37,535 nucleotides of DNA, from contig NZ_MWPQ01000041.1 of the NCBI RefSeq assembly GCF_002028545.1, positions 1 to 37,535 of the forward strand, read 5' to 3'. Position numbers and translations under genes: made by a program. A model generated the notes under the pieces. The model did no database searches and was not told the origin of the DNA. It was given only the letters and a program-made list of their open reading frames with translations. How positions within the stretch are numbered: position 1 is the stretch's first letter; each line of letters begins with the position of its first letter. Below are positions 16,594 to 23,886 of this stretch, piece after piece. Source of the DNA: Nitrobacter vulgaris (GTDB lineage: Bacteria > Pseudomonadota > Alphaproteobacteria > Rhizobiales > Xanthobacteraceae).

Positions 16594-16639
16594 AGACCGG
16601 ATTCGTTCTTGCGAACGAATGGGAGTGAAACCGAGAACT
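16594..16639. repeat. 46-bp interspersed repeat, copy 1
   Basis: It aligns without gaps to 34846-34891, 40 of 46 bases identical, starting AGACCGGATTCGTTCTTG. It contains the hairpin ATTCGTTC-TTGC-GAACGAAT. The surrounding gap (16417-16672) shows no convincing gene, only a weak frame from 16468. Confidence 0.6.
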
Positions 16640-16672
16640 CTCGGCACAACCAATTAACTTCCTGTTCGAGTC

Positions 16673-17201
16673 CTATGGAGGATAACCTATAAGCCCTCCT
16701 TGTCGTACCGCAGATGGCGTCATTTGAGCTTCAACGATTTTCCCGTGTCCTAGTATATGCCGAACCGAAATCTGCCGTGAAAGGAGGTAGTCCGCGATAA
16801 TTCGACGATGACATCGCCACCATACGGCTTCCGCACACATGATCGCGGTTAATTCGCGCTGACTCGTTTCAATGAGACCTTCAAGGGCGGCCAAGAAGTC
16901 GTCGCTCATCGCGTAATCTGCGTAGTTGTGAAAGCTCTGATTTTGCCAGGAAGCATTAAACTCCGCAGGGATTATTTTGCTTTTTCTTCGGTGCCCGCCC
17001 AGCGCGGCGCAATAGACATACCCGATCTGGAGGCTCTTAAGCGCATCTGAGAGATGTCCGCGGTTGAAATGCGGAAACCGACGCGACGTAGGCGAACTTC
17101 GGACATCGACCAAAGTGCGAATTTTTTGCAGCAATCAAGAGTTCGCCAAACTCGGCAATGGTTCGGGTTGAATGTCCAAGCGTGTAAACGGGCTTTGTCA
17201 C
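16673..17201 (-). pseudogene. DUF488 family protein, frame broken in an A6 run
   Basis: GTG 17201 opens VTKPVYTLGHSTRTIAEFGE, LLIAA, the DUF488 N-terminus (TLGHSxRxxxEFxxLL). In a run of six A on the coding strand (17126-17131) the frame is lost by one extra base. In the next frame follow KIRTLVDVRSSPTSRRFPHF, NRGHLSDALKSLQIGYVYCA, ALGGHRR and the hallmark CAEAVWWRCHRRIIADYLLS, to a stop at 16673-16675. With five A the protein is 175 residues, normal for the family. DUF488 proteins are small, widespread and of unresolved function. A one-base slip in a homopolymer could be a sequencing error, a reversible phase switch or decay. An EcfG-like promoter lies almost on top of the GTG. Confidence 0.75.
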
Positions 17202-17209
17202 TCTTTACG

Positions 17210-17235
17210 AACCCTGATCAGCTTAGGAAGGTTCC
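17210..17235 (-). promoter_or_regulatory. EcfG-type promoter, GGAAC-N17-GGTT
   Basis: On the minus strand GGAAC (17235-17231), 17 bases, GGTT (17213-17210). The GTG of the DUF488 gene is only eight bases beyond the -10, so transcription would begin at or very near the start codon. Confidence 0.45.
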
Positions 17236-17469
17236 CAAATGTGATCTGCGATTCGCGCATGAGCGCAGCACGGTGAGTACCAGAAAATTGGCGGTGCTTT
17301 GACGATGTCTTCAATGGCCACTTGGTTGAAATTGACCTTTTCGGAATCGGTGCTCGAAACAAGGCAACCAGACCTGTCATGAAGGTCAGCCGCCGGCCTA
17401 TAAATCTGCCGTTGGCGTCTGTCCCCGCAACAGGGGCCCACTTCAGCTGTCATTGTTTCTGCGATAAAT

Positions 17470-18171
17470 TTACGATCTGGCGCGCGCGTGACCAAAATAC
17501 ATTATGCTGTTGAACGGATGGGGTCCGAAACTAAAGTCGAGGTGCCGGTCGATACTGCGTGGGCCGAAACCACACACAGGTCCGACTTGAAAACCTGCCT
17601 GTAGCAAGACTTCACTCAGCTCGGTTGGCTTGATGAAGAGGTCGCTGTCGTGCGTGCCTCGCGGCAACAATCGAAGAACGCGCTCGCCCAGAGTGATGAT
17701 CACGAATTTGGCGAGCCAAGTGCGATTGATGGTATCGAATACGAACAGCGCCCCATGTCGCAGCACGCGCCGGACCTCGGCAATCACCCTGTGGAGATCC
17801 GCGACATGCTCCAGAACGTCCACACAGACGACCACGTCACAGGACGCATCGGGCAATGGAATACTCTCGCCGACGCCCACGACGTAGTCGATCTCGAGCC
17901 CGACCTGACGGGCATGGTCCACCCCAGCGGCAATCGCACCATGCGATGGGTCGACGCCGACAACTTTGGCGCCTCGACGAGACAATTCTTCCGCAAGGAA
18001 GCCGCCGCCACAGCCCAGATCCAACACACGTTTGTTGACCCAATCGCCGACCAGCGGGTCGATCATCATCATGCGCGCAGGCGCCATTTTGTGCAGCGTG
18101 CGCAGCCATCGCGTCTCACCGCTCCACCATGTCTCAGCGTACTTCTCGTAGATGGAGAGGTCGTTTTTCAT
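17470..18171 (-). CDS. Class I SAM-dependent methyltransferase, UbiG-like
   Basis: 233 residues from ATG 18171. Motif I VLDLGCGGGFLAEELSRRGA at about 49-68, the acidic end of strand 2 (VVGVDPS), motif II-like VVCVDVLEHV with post-motif HRVIAEVRRVLRHGALFVFD, and the UbiG-like segments WWSGETRWLRTLHKMAPARM and FIKPTELSEVLLQAGFQVGP. The pattern is closest to 3-demethylubiquinone O-methyltransferase UbiG. The start differs from core UbiG, and the gene is coupled to a membrane methyltransferase, so a ubiquinone role is not assured; a polyprenyl- or quinone-like substrate is possible. ATGA overlap with the upstream gene (18171-18168) fixes the start, although the frame is open further upstream. Confidence 0.8.
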   Translation of the reverse strand: MKNDLSIYEKYAETWWSGETRWLRTLHKMAPARMMMIDPLVGDWVNKRVLDLGCGGGFLAEELSRRGAKVVGVDPSHGAIAAGVDHARQVGLEIDYVVGVGESIPLPDASCDVVVCVDVLEHVADLHRVIAEVRRVLRHGALFVFDTINRTWLAKFVIITLGERVLRLLPRGTHDSDLFIKPTELSEVLLQAGFQVGPVCGFGPRSIDRHLDFSFGPHPFNSIMYFGHARARS

Positions 18172-18968
18172 ACGTCGTCGGGCTCGGCAGTCGGCATTCT
18201 CGTTCGGTACAAGGGAAGCCAATAGGGCACCCGCCTCTGATAGGCCCTAAACTGTTCGCCAAAGCGACGGGAGAAGCGCCGCTCCTTCAGGAGTGGCCCG
18301 GTCACGCAATAAAGTGTCAGGACGATCGCGACTTCAAGCTGGTCTGGGGTCCATGTTGGGACCGTCCAGAGTGTCATCGCAAAGGCGACGTAGATCGGTT
18401 GCCGGTAGAAGCGGAAAAGACCACGCTGGGGCATGGGCGCATAGCATGGTGGGACGTTCTGATAGACGGCCCACCAGCCCAGAAGTCCTATTTGCTGCGC
18501 GAAGCCCGCGTCACGAATTGCTTTGAGAAGCAGGAGCCAACTCACGAGATAAAGAGTGCAGAGAGTTGTCAATGCGAAGCCTTGGGCTTGCCACCAAATG
18601 ATCCCGCTCGGAGACCAGCCCAGAAAAAGCAAAGCTACCTGTATGGAGGCAATAATAGCGTAAGTTGTTGTTGCAAGGTCTTGGCCAATCCGCCTGGGTG
18701 CTGCGCGCGCCAGCAGCCTGGCGCCCCGTCGCCCCAGCAGAGCAGAATGCGCAAGTGGAAACTGAAGAAGCAGGGCAAGGTTTGCGGCGACACTCCATGG
18801 CGCGTCAAGACGGCCCAGAGATCGGCTCATGCCGAAGAACATCATCACGATCATAGCGCCGACCCCGACGATGAACGATGCATGGCATACGACGCCATAG
18901 GCTATTGCAACACGAAACCGGCGCCAGACCGGACTAGAGTCTGTCGCATCAGGACGGATCACTCGCAT
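18168..18968 (-). CDS. Membrane methyltransferase, NnrU/ICMT superfamily, possibly MddA-like
   Basis: 266 residues from ATG 18968; ATG 18977 and ATG 19052 are in-frame alternatives and none has a clear ribosome site. Five or six hydrophobic segments (about 15-45, 60-80, 95-115, 125-145, 185-215). The C-terminal FYRQPIYVAFAMTLWTVPTW, TPDQLEVAIVLTLYC and KERRFSRRFGEQFRAYQRRV are the SAM-binding helices of isoprenylcysteine carboxyl methyltransferase-like proteins. Methanethiol S-methyltransferase MddA belongs to this group and has a similar P-W-T...FG..Y..Y...VP ending. MddA makes dimethyl sulfide from methanethiol. The substrate cannot be fixed from the sequence. It overlaps the UbiG-like gene by four bases, implying coupled expression. 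Confidence 0.65.
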   Translation of the reverse strand: MRVIRPDATDSSPVWRRFRVAIAYGVVCHASFIVGVGAMIVMMFFGMSRSLGRLDAPWSVAANLALLLQFPLAHSALLGRRGARLLARAAPRRIGQDLATTTYAIIASIQVALLFLGWSPSGIIWWQAQGFALTTLCTLYLVSWLLLLKAIRDAGFAQQIGLLGWWAVYQNVPPCYAPMPQRGLFRFYRQPIYVAFAMTLWTVPTWTPDQLEVAIVLTLYCVTGPLLKERRFSRRFGEQFRAYQRRVPYWLPLYRTRMPTAEPDDV

Positions 18969-19301
18969 CTGCACCATCGACGTTTGAGAGAAACACAGCG
19001 GCAACTTTGCTCTAGGCTGGCACCCGAGTATGTTACTGCCGTGGATGCCCATCGGCCAAGGGACCGCTTATCCACGGCGCAAGTCGATAAGCAGCGCGTT
19101 GCAAGCAGGTCGCTGACAGCTTTTGGCCTGCGATAGTCTGGGGTGCCCCGCTGAGGCGGGGATGGGCGACAGCCTAAAGTTTCCCTAAGCAGCTCGTGCG
19201 GCCGAAGGAAGCGAAGGTAACCAGACTTGAAAAGCAGAGAGCCTGAGGCGGCTCGCTGGGCTCCGCTAATATGCGGCACCGTTTTCCTGCGAAACCCTAT
19301 A

Positions 19302-19326
19302 GGAACCAGCGTGGCGCCGGCACGTT
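19302..19326 (+). promoter_or_regulatory. EcfG-type promoter, GGAAC-N16-CGTT (perfect)
   Basis: GGAAC (19302-19306), 16 bases, CGTT (19323-19326). Only seven bases separate the -10 from ATG 19334, leaving no room for a ribosome site: a predicted leaderless transcript. Confidence 0.65.
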
Positions 19327-19333
19327 CACGGCT

Positions 19334-19675
19334 ATGGACACCGCCACACTCGTCGGCTTTTTCGCCGCCTTCTGCACCTCCGTCTCGTACGTTCCGCAGC
19401 TTAAGAAGTGCTGGGAGACCGGCAAGGCCGAAGACCTGTCGCTCATGATGTTCAGCGTGCTTGCGACCGGCGTTGCCGCGTGGATCGTCTACGGCATCTT
19501 CAAGCACGACATCGTCATCATCATTGCCAACGCGTTGAGCCTGTCCTGTCTCGCGGGCATACTGTGGTTCAAGCTCAGGGAAGATAGGCCTCGTCGCTCG
19601 AGCTCAAAACATCAGGGCGCAGAATTTCTCAAAGTTAAAACTGGCTCAACCAAGCCGCAAATTGCGCGAGAATAG
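19334..19675 (+). CDS. SemiSWEET sugar transporter
   Basis: 113 residues. Residues 1-84 hold the three-helix PQ-loop repeat: MDTATLVGFFAAFCTSVSYV then PQLKKCWETGKAEDLSLMMF, SVLATGVAAWIVYGIFKHDI, VIIIANALSLSCLAGILWFK. The PQ motif and the conserved W...G/N residues fit bacterial SemiSWEETs, which dimerise to form a facilitative sugar channel (Bradyrhizobium japonicum has a studied member). The C-terminal 28 residues (about 86-113) are a charged extension beyond the usual 85-95 residue length. ATG 19334 is chosen by homology to the family start; the frame is open upstream to 19271 but crosses a perfect EcfG promoter. The promoter position predicts leaderless translation and induction under general stress. 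Confidence 0.9.
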   Translation: MDTATLVGFFAAFCTSVSYVPQLKKCWETGKAEDLSLMMFSVLATGVAAWIVYGIFKHDIVIIIANALSLSCLAGILWFKLREDRPRRSSSKHQGAEFLKVKTGSTKPQIARE

Positions 19676-19913
19676 TCCTCATTCACGGCGGTTGGGGATA
19701 GCGTTGCTGGCGAATCCCAAGCCCTTCGGTATTGTAATTGAGTGTATGCAAAAGAAGCCGGAGGCACTGGCGGATTATCAGCGAGCGAGCAAGATGAGCA
19801 GTGGCTGGAAGGAAGGGGAAGAAAGGCAGGGCCCAAGAATTTAGGAGCGAAGACCAATTAACTATGAAGCTTGAAGTTAAGCACCTTTCCTCCCGGTCAG
19901 CGATGCAGCGCGT

Positions 19914-20093
19914 ATGGAAGTTAAAGCACAGGAGAGACCAAACACGGCGAGGTTGGGAGGTCGTTTGCGGATCCAAACCTTTCTCGTACCCTACGTCGCG
20001 GATGGGCGCATATCTGCATTCGCCGTAGTATTCGCTGACGGGGCCTTCGTCACGAACCGCAGCGGAGCAAACGTGAAGCGCATTGCCGCGTAG
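19914..20093 (+). CDS. Candidate 59-residue protein
   Basis: ATG 19914 to TAG 20093. After a basic start (MEVKAQERPNTARLGGRLRI) come two strand-like segments, QTFLVPYVADGRISAFAVVF and ADGAFVTNRSGANVKRIAA, which look coding. The stop lies in the loop of the hairpin at 20080-20106, which is shared with the convergent DUF2171 gene. No good ribosome site is seen. Not recognised. Confidence 0.4.
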   Translation: MEVKAQERPNTARLGGRLRIQTFLVPYVADGRISAFAVVFADGAFVTNRSGANVKRIAA

Positions 20094-20106
20094 AGCGCGG
20101 CAATGC
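20080..20106. terminator. Bidirectional hairpin between convergent small genes
   Basis: GCATTGCCGCG and CGCGGCAATGC form a perfect 11-bp stem with loop TAGAG. It contains the stop of the plus-strand frame and lies six bases past the stop of the minus-strand DUF2171 gene. No strong T tract is present on either side, so it may act as a transcript-stabilising or rho-assisted end. Confidence 0.55.
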
Positions 20107-20111
20107 GTAGC

Positions 20112-20315
20112 TCAGCGCCTCTTTACCTCTTTGGCTTGCACGGAGAGCCTCACGGTATTGCCTTCGACATCTGCGACCAGCTCCTTGTCGACGTAGTGAT
20201 GCTGGTTGTCAGAGCCCTTCTCCAGCTTGAGGCGGCTCACCTCGACCTCGTCGACGATGCCGACTTCCGCGCCGTCCTTGTCGACGACCTTCATGTGCTC
20301 TCTGATCTCGTGCAT
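20112..20315 (-). CDS. DUF2171-family small protein
   Basis: 67 residues from ATG 20315, preceded by AGAGGAGAACG; the longer frame to 20342 starts before the ribosome site. The sequence MHEIREHMKVVDKDGAEVGI, VDEVEVSRLKLEK, HHYVDKELVADVEGNTVRLS matches the compact PRC-like fold of DUF2171 (V.D.DG..VG.VD.V....I.L). These proteins occur with stress genes in Rhizobiales and Sphingomonads; function unknown. Normal length for the family. Single gene with a hairpin end; no EcfG motif is visible upstream. Confidence 0.8.
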   Translation of the reverse strand: MHEIREHMKVVDKDGAEVGIVDEVEVSRLKLEKGSDNQHHYVDKELVADVEGNTVRLSVQAKEVKRR

Positions 20316-21019
20316 TTGCGTCGTTCTCCTCTGGCTAAGCACAAACTCCCATGCCAGCTGAATGGTTGCACAGATCCGCGCTGCTGTCGCACCCCATGCT
20401 ATATAGAGCGCCGGAAAACTTTGGCGCGCGGCACGATCGGGCGTGGAAGTGTTCCATGTCCTACATCTTGCATGAGAAGGTTGAGGGCTTCGTCAGCGGC
20501 TTACTCGTCATTCAGCCGGCCTACAGCGAGAAGCAGTTCGAGGAGCTCATCAAGAACCGGCTCGCAGGAGGAAGTCCTCCCCTACACGAAGCTCTTGTCT
20601 GATGCGAAAGGTCGTCGCTGCGTCATCGCCATCGGCCGGGTCAAGCTGTGTTTCGACCACCAACGAGTGTTCTCTTCCCGGCCAATGCGCATGCTTGGAA
20701 CGTGGTATCGAGATGACGGTGCCCTATGTGGCTTGTATTGCGCATTCGTCGCGTACGATCGAATGGATAACTTCGCCTTGCCCGACCTCAGAACCTTACA
20801 GGCGACTGGCAGCAAAATATCGATTCCGTGCTTTTAGGTAACAGAACCATGAGCCGTCCGGCCATCATCGGAGCTGCTAATATCTCTTGATCAAAGGATC
20901 GGGAACGTGACGTCCGGAAGAGCATATTGTGCGAGTTCGGCAGAGGCATTCACACAAATGCAGAGCCGCTGTTCTTAACGCTCAAGTAAGTAAAACTTCT
21001 TTCGACTCCCAGGGGATGT
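20316..21019. other. 700-base region without an assured gene
   Basis: Plus-strand sequence 20456-20837 looks weakly coding in two successive frames: SYILHEKVEGFVSGLLVIQP, AYSEKQFEELIKNRLAGG, then one frame over VLPYTKLLSDAKGRRCVIAI, GRVKLCFD. It could be a frameshifted gene. I do not recognise it, and the third frame is also open, so the support is thin. The remainder, 20838-21019, holds only the approach to the promoter at 21020. Confidence 0.25.
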
Positions 21020-21044
21020 GGAACTTGCTGCTGGATAGTCCGTT
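21020..21044 (+). promoter_or_regulatory. EcfG-type promoter, GGAAC-N16-CGTT (perfect)
   Basis: GGAAC (21020-21024), 16 bases, CGTT (21041-21044), ending 35 bases before ATG 21080 of the secreted Tyr-rich protein. Confidence 0.7.
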
Positions 21045-21079
21045 GGAGTTGGTTATCCAAACAAAGGATGGAGATACTG

Positions 21080-21484
21080 ATGAGGTTAAAAAACGTACTT
21101 CCAATAGCAGCCGCTGCAGCAACGCTGGCGCTGTTTGTCATGCCGCATCAAACGCTTGCTCAAGGCGTTTTCAACGGTATGGAGCGCGGTGCCAACCAAG
21201 GTGCGTACGAGGGAAGTCGTGCTGCGGGACCGGTGGGCGGCATAGTTGGCGGTGCGGTCGGTGCCGGCGTGGGTGGTGCTGCGGGTGCAGTCGGTGGCTT
21301 GTTCGGCGCTCCAAATCAAGGGCAATATTATAATCAGGGACAATACTATCCCAACCAGGGACCATACTATGGTCAGGGACAATATTATCCAAATCAAGGA
21401 CGCTACTACGGACACCATCATGGCAATCGGTGCCACGGTTATTGGAAAAAAGGGAAGTACCACTGCTACCGTCACCGACATTGA
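21080..21484 (+). CDS. Secreted glycine-zipper protein with Tyr/Gln/Asn repeats
   Basis: 134 residues. ATG 21080 follows GGATGGAG; an in-frame ATG at 21068 is upstream of that site. Residues 1-28 (MRLKNVLPIAAAAATLALFV...TLAQG) are a signal peptide. Residues 48-80 are a glycine zipper (GPVGGIVGGAVGAGVGGAAG). Residues 81-112 carry four or five short repeats of the type (N/G)QGxYYxxQG, rich in Tyr, Gln, Asn, Pro. The end is His/Lys/Tyr-rich with two Cys (GNRCHGYWKKGKYHCYRHRH) that could form a disulfide or bind metal. Likely periplasmic or outer-surface. A perfect EcfG promoter precedes it, so it is probably made in stress. Function unknown. Confidence 0.8.
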   Translation: MRLKNVLPIAAAAATLALFVMPHQTLAQGVFNGMERGANQGAYEGSRAAGPVGGIVGGAVGAGVGGAAGAVGGLFGAPNQGQYYNQGQYYPNQGPYYGQGQYYPNQGRYYGHHHGNRCHGYWKKGKYHCYRHRH

Positions 21485-21700
21485 GGCATCCACTCCAGGC
21501 CACCCTTAGTTTTGCACGCATGGTCGCGATGGCGTGTTCAAGAATGGCTTTCCCCAACCACTGCGGTATTCAAATTGATAGGCCGCTGCGACTTTATCGG
21601 CGTATCGGCACCCATCTACCAAGTGGGTGCCGCCCGCGGCCAGTTTAACAAAAATGCGGGAGAAGAACGCTATCGCCGGTCGACTACCGGGCAATCAGTG

Positions 21701-22140
21701 CGGGTTTTCATTTTGGCAACTACGAGAACTGTGAGTCTCGCACAAGCGCCGAGCAACGCGGTTCCTGTCACTGCCAATAACTTCAATCGCGCCGGAACGG
21801 ACATGTACTTCGCATTCGACATCAAACAAGCCGGTGCCATCGTAAAGTCCACCATCACCGAGAGGCCATGCCGACCAACAATCAAACCGTTGTTCGCACC
21901 AACCGTGACACGCTTTATTCGACCGCCGTGTTCGATCTCGACGCCAGTCCGATCAGTTATCCTGCTCGGAAAAACGATTCATGTCGATGCTCGTGCTCGA
22001 CCAAGATCAATATGCCTGAGACGGTCTACGCGCCCGGGACGTTCACCTACACCAGGGACAAAGGCGGCGCTCGCTATGTGATGTTTCGAATATCGAACGT
22101 TCATGGATCCGAATGATTCCCGAAAAACACAGTCCCGCTC
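21701..22140 (+). pseudogene. DUF1254-domain protein remnant with several frameshifts
   Basis: Pieces in three frames fit the N-terminal DUF1254 pattern: SLAQAPSNAVPVTANNFNRA, GTDMYFAFDIKQAGA (21731-21840); MPTNNQTVVRTNRDTLYSTA, VFDLDASP (21868-21950); KRFMSMLVLDQDQYA in a second frame (about 21972-22016); PETVYAPGTFTYTRDKGGAR, YVMF back in the first (about 22014-22085); RTFMDPND in another (about 22095-22120). In intact proteins these segments are contiguous, and the DUF1214 domain follows; here it is absent. At least three indels plus truncation. Function of the family is unknown. The remnant ends just before the pgm start. Confidence 0.7.
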
Positions 22141-22242
22141 AGATTCCGCTTGCGGATGACCTGCATGGCACATCAAAGATCGCATTTCGCCTCTGCCTGA
22201 TGACGCAGATGCGGCGGGGCGTTGTATTTTAGTGGAGGCCAC

Positions 22243-23886
22243 ATGGCTGCGGAAGTAAGTCCACTCGCTGGCAAGACGGTTGAATCGGCGATGCTCGTCA
22301 TCGTGCCAAGGTTAGTGACGGCTTATTTCGCGAGCAAGCCAGATCCGGCAGTAGCGGCGCAGCGTGTTGCCTTCGGCACGTCCGGGCACCGCGGGTCGGC
22401 GTTCAACTGCGCTTTCAATGAACGGCACATTTTGGCGATCAGTCAGGCCATATGTGATTACCGGGCAAGCTCTGGGATCACGGGTCCGCTGTTCATTGGG
22501 ATCGATACCCACGCACTGGCCGAGCCTGCGTTAATCAGCGCGGTGGAAGTATTCGCGGCAAACGGCATCAACGTCATGGTCGATGAGCACGGCGGATATA
22601 CACCGACGCCAGTTATCTCCCATGCGATCCTCACCTATAATAAAGGCCGCGAGAACGGCTTAGCCGATGGGGTCGTAATTACGCCGTCACACAATCCGCC
22701 TGAGGACGGCGGCTTAAAATACAACCCACCTAATGGCGGGCCGGCCGATACCGCTATAACTACGGGAATCGAACGCGCTGCCAACGCGTATTTGGAAGGC
22801 GATCTCAGGGGCGTAAAGCGCATTTCTTATGAACGCACTCGCAATTCGCCGTTCATTCATCGCTACGATTTCATCGAACCTTATGTCGCTGACCTCGCAA
22901 GCGTCATTGACATGGAAGCGATCCGGTCCGCTGGCGTGAAGATCGGCATCGACCCGCTTGGCGGCGCGGCCGTGCATTATTGGCAGCCGATCATCGACCG
23001 TTACGGTATCGCGGCTAGCGTCGTTAATCACGAAATCGATCCGACATTTCGGTTTATGAGCGTTGACTGGGATGGAAGAATCCGGATGGATTGTTCATCG
23101 CCCTACGCAATGGTCCGGCTGATCGACATACGCGACCAATTCGATGTTGCATTCGCCACCGATACCGATGCGGACCGCCATGGCATCGTCACTCGTTCAA
23201 ATGGCCTGATGAATCCGAATCACTACCTTGCGTCCGCCATCGCATACTTGTTCGAGCACCGCCCAAATTGGGCCAAGAATAGCGCCGTGGGCAAGACCAT
23301 TGTCAGCAGCGCCATCCTTGATCGCGTCGCCAAGAAGCTTAGCCATGACGTGATGGAAACGCCGGTTGGGTTCAAATGGTTTGTTGACGGTCTCAACGGG
23401 GGGTCGTTCGGCTTCGCCGGTGAAGAAAGTGCCGGCGCCTCATTCTTGAGGCGCGATGGATCGGTTTGGACCACGGACAAGGATGGCTTGATCATGGGGC
23501 TGTTGGCCGCGGAGATCACCGCGAAAACAAAACGAGACCCCAGCCAGTTATTCGACCAACTCACCGCCGAATTGGGCATACCATTTTACGAGCGTATCGA
23601 CGCGCCCGCGACGCCGGAGCAAAAGAAAAGGCTGCTAACCCTCTCGCCCGCTGAACTCGCCCTCGATGAACTTGCTGGGGAAGCCGTTCGCACGACGCTG
23701 ACCACCGCACCCGGCAACGGCCAACCTTTCGGCGGAATCAAAGTCATCACGGAAAGCGGCTGGTTTGCTGCGCGGCCATCCGGGACTGAAGATGTCTACA
23801 AAATCTATGCGGAGAGCTTTTGCAGCCTCGCTCATCTGCGGCAGATTCAAAAGGAAGCTCAACTCGCCATTGCTCGAGCTCTTTGA
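22243..23886 (+). CDS. pgm: Phosphoglucomutase, alpha-D-glucose phosphate specific
   Basis: 547 residues, matching the E. coli Pgm type. ATG 22243 follows GTGGAGGCC; the TTG at 22222 is not needed. Domain order of the alpha-D-phosphohexomutase fold is complete: GTSGHRG near residue 45, active serine in ITPSHNPPEDGGLKYNPPNG (about 145-165), metal loop DTDADRHG (about 305-312), sugar-binding GEESAG (about 395-400), and phosphate-binding RPSGTEDVYKIY near the C-terminus (about 512-523). It interconverts glucose-1-phosphate and glucose-6-phosphate, feeding glycogen, and via UDP-glucose, polysaccharides such as the cyclic glucan made by the NdvB encoded 2.3 kb downstream. Single gene; it follows a decayed DUF1254 gene, which probably lent no promoter. 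Confidence 0.95.
   Translation: MAAEVSPLAGKTVESAMLVIVPRLVTAYFASKPDPAVAAQRVAFGTSGHRGSAFNCAFNERHILAISQAICDYRASSGITGPLFIGIDTHALAEPALISAVEVFAANGINVMVDEHGGYTPTPVISHAILTYNKGRENGLADGVVITPSHNPPEDGGLKYNPPNGGPADTAITTGIERAANAYLEGDLRGVKRISYERTRNSPFIHRYDFIEPYVADLASVIDMEAIRSAGVKIGIDPLGGAAVHYWQPIIDRYGIAASVVNHEIDPTFRFMSVDWDGRIRMDCSSPYAMVRLIDIRDQFDVAFATDTDADRHGIVTRSNGLMNPNHYLASAIAYLFEHRPNWAKNSAVGKTIVSSAILDRVAKKLSHDVMETPVGFKWFVDGLNGGSFGFAGEESAGASFLRRDGSVWTTDKDGLIMGLLAAEITAKTKRDPSQLFDQLTAELGIPFYERIDAPATPEQKKRLLTLSPAELALDELAGEAVRTTLTTAPGNGQPFGGIKVITESGWFAARPSGTEDVYKIYAESFCSLAHLRQIQKEAQLAIARAL

Noticed and set aside
16468-16692. 74-codon frame downstream of dnaE2
   Set aside because: It runs through the interspersed hairpin repeat and lacks protein-like order after the first 20 residues.
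18129-19136. 335-codon plus-strand frame over the methyltransferase pair
   Set aside because: Antisense of two well-supported genes; composition is that of an antisense shadow.
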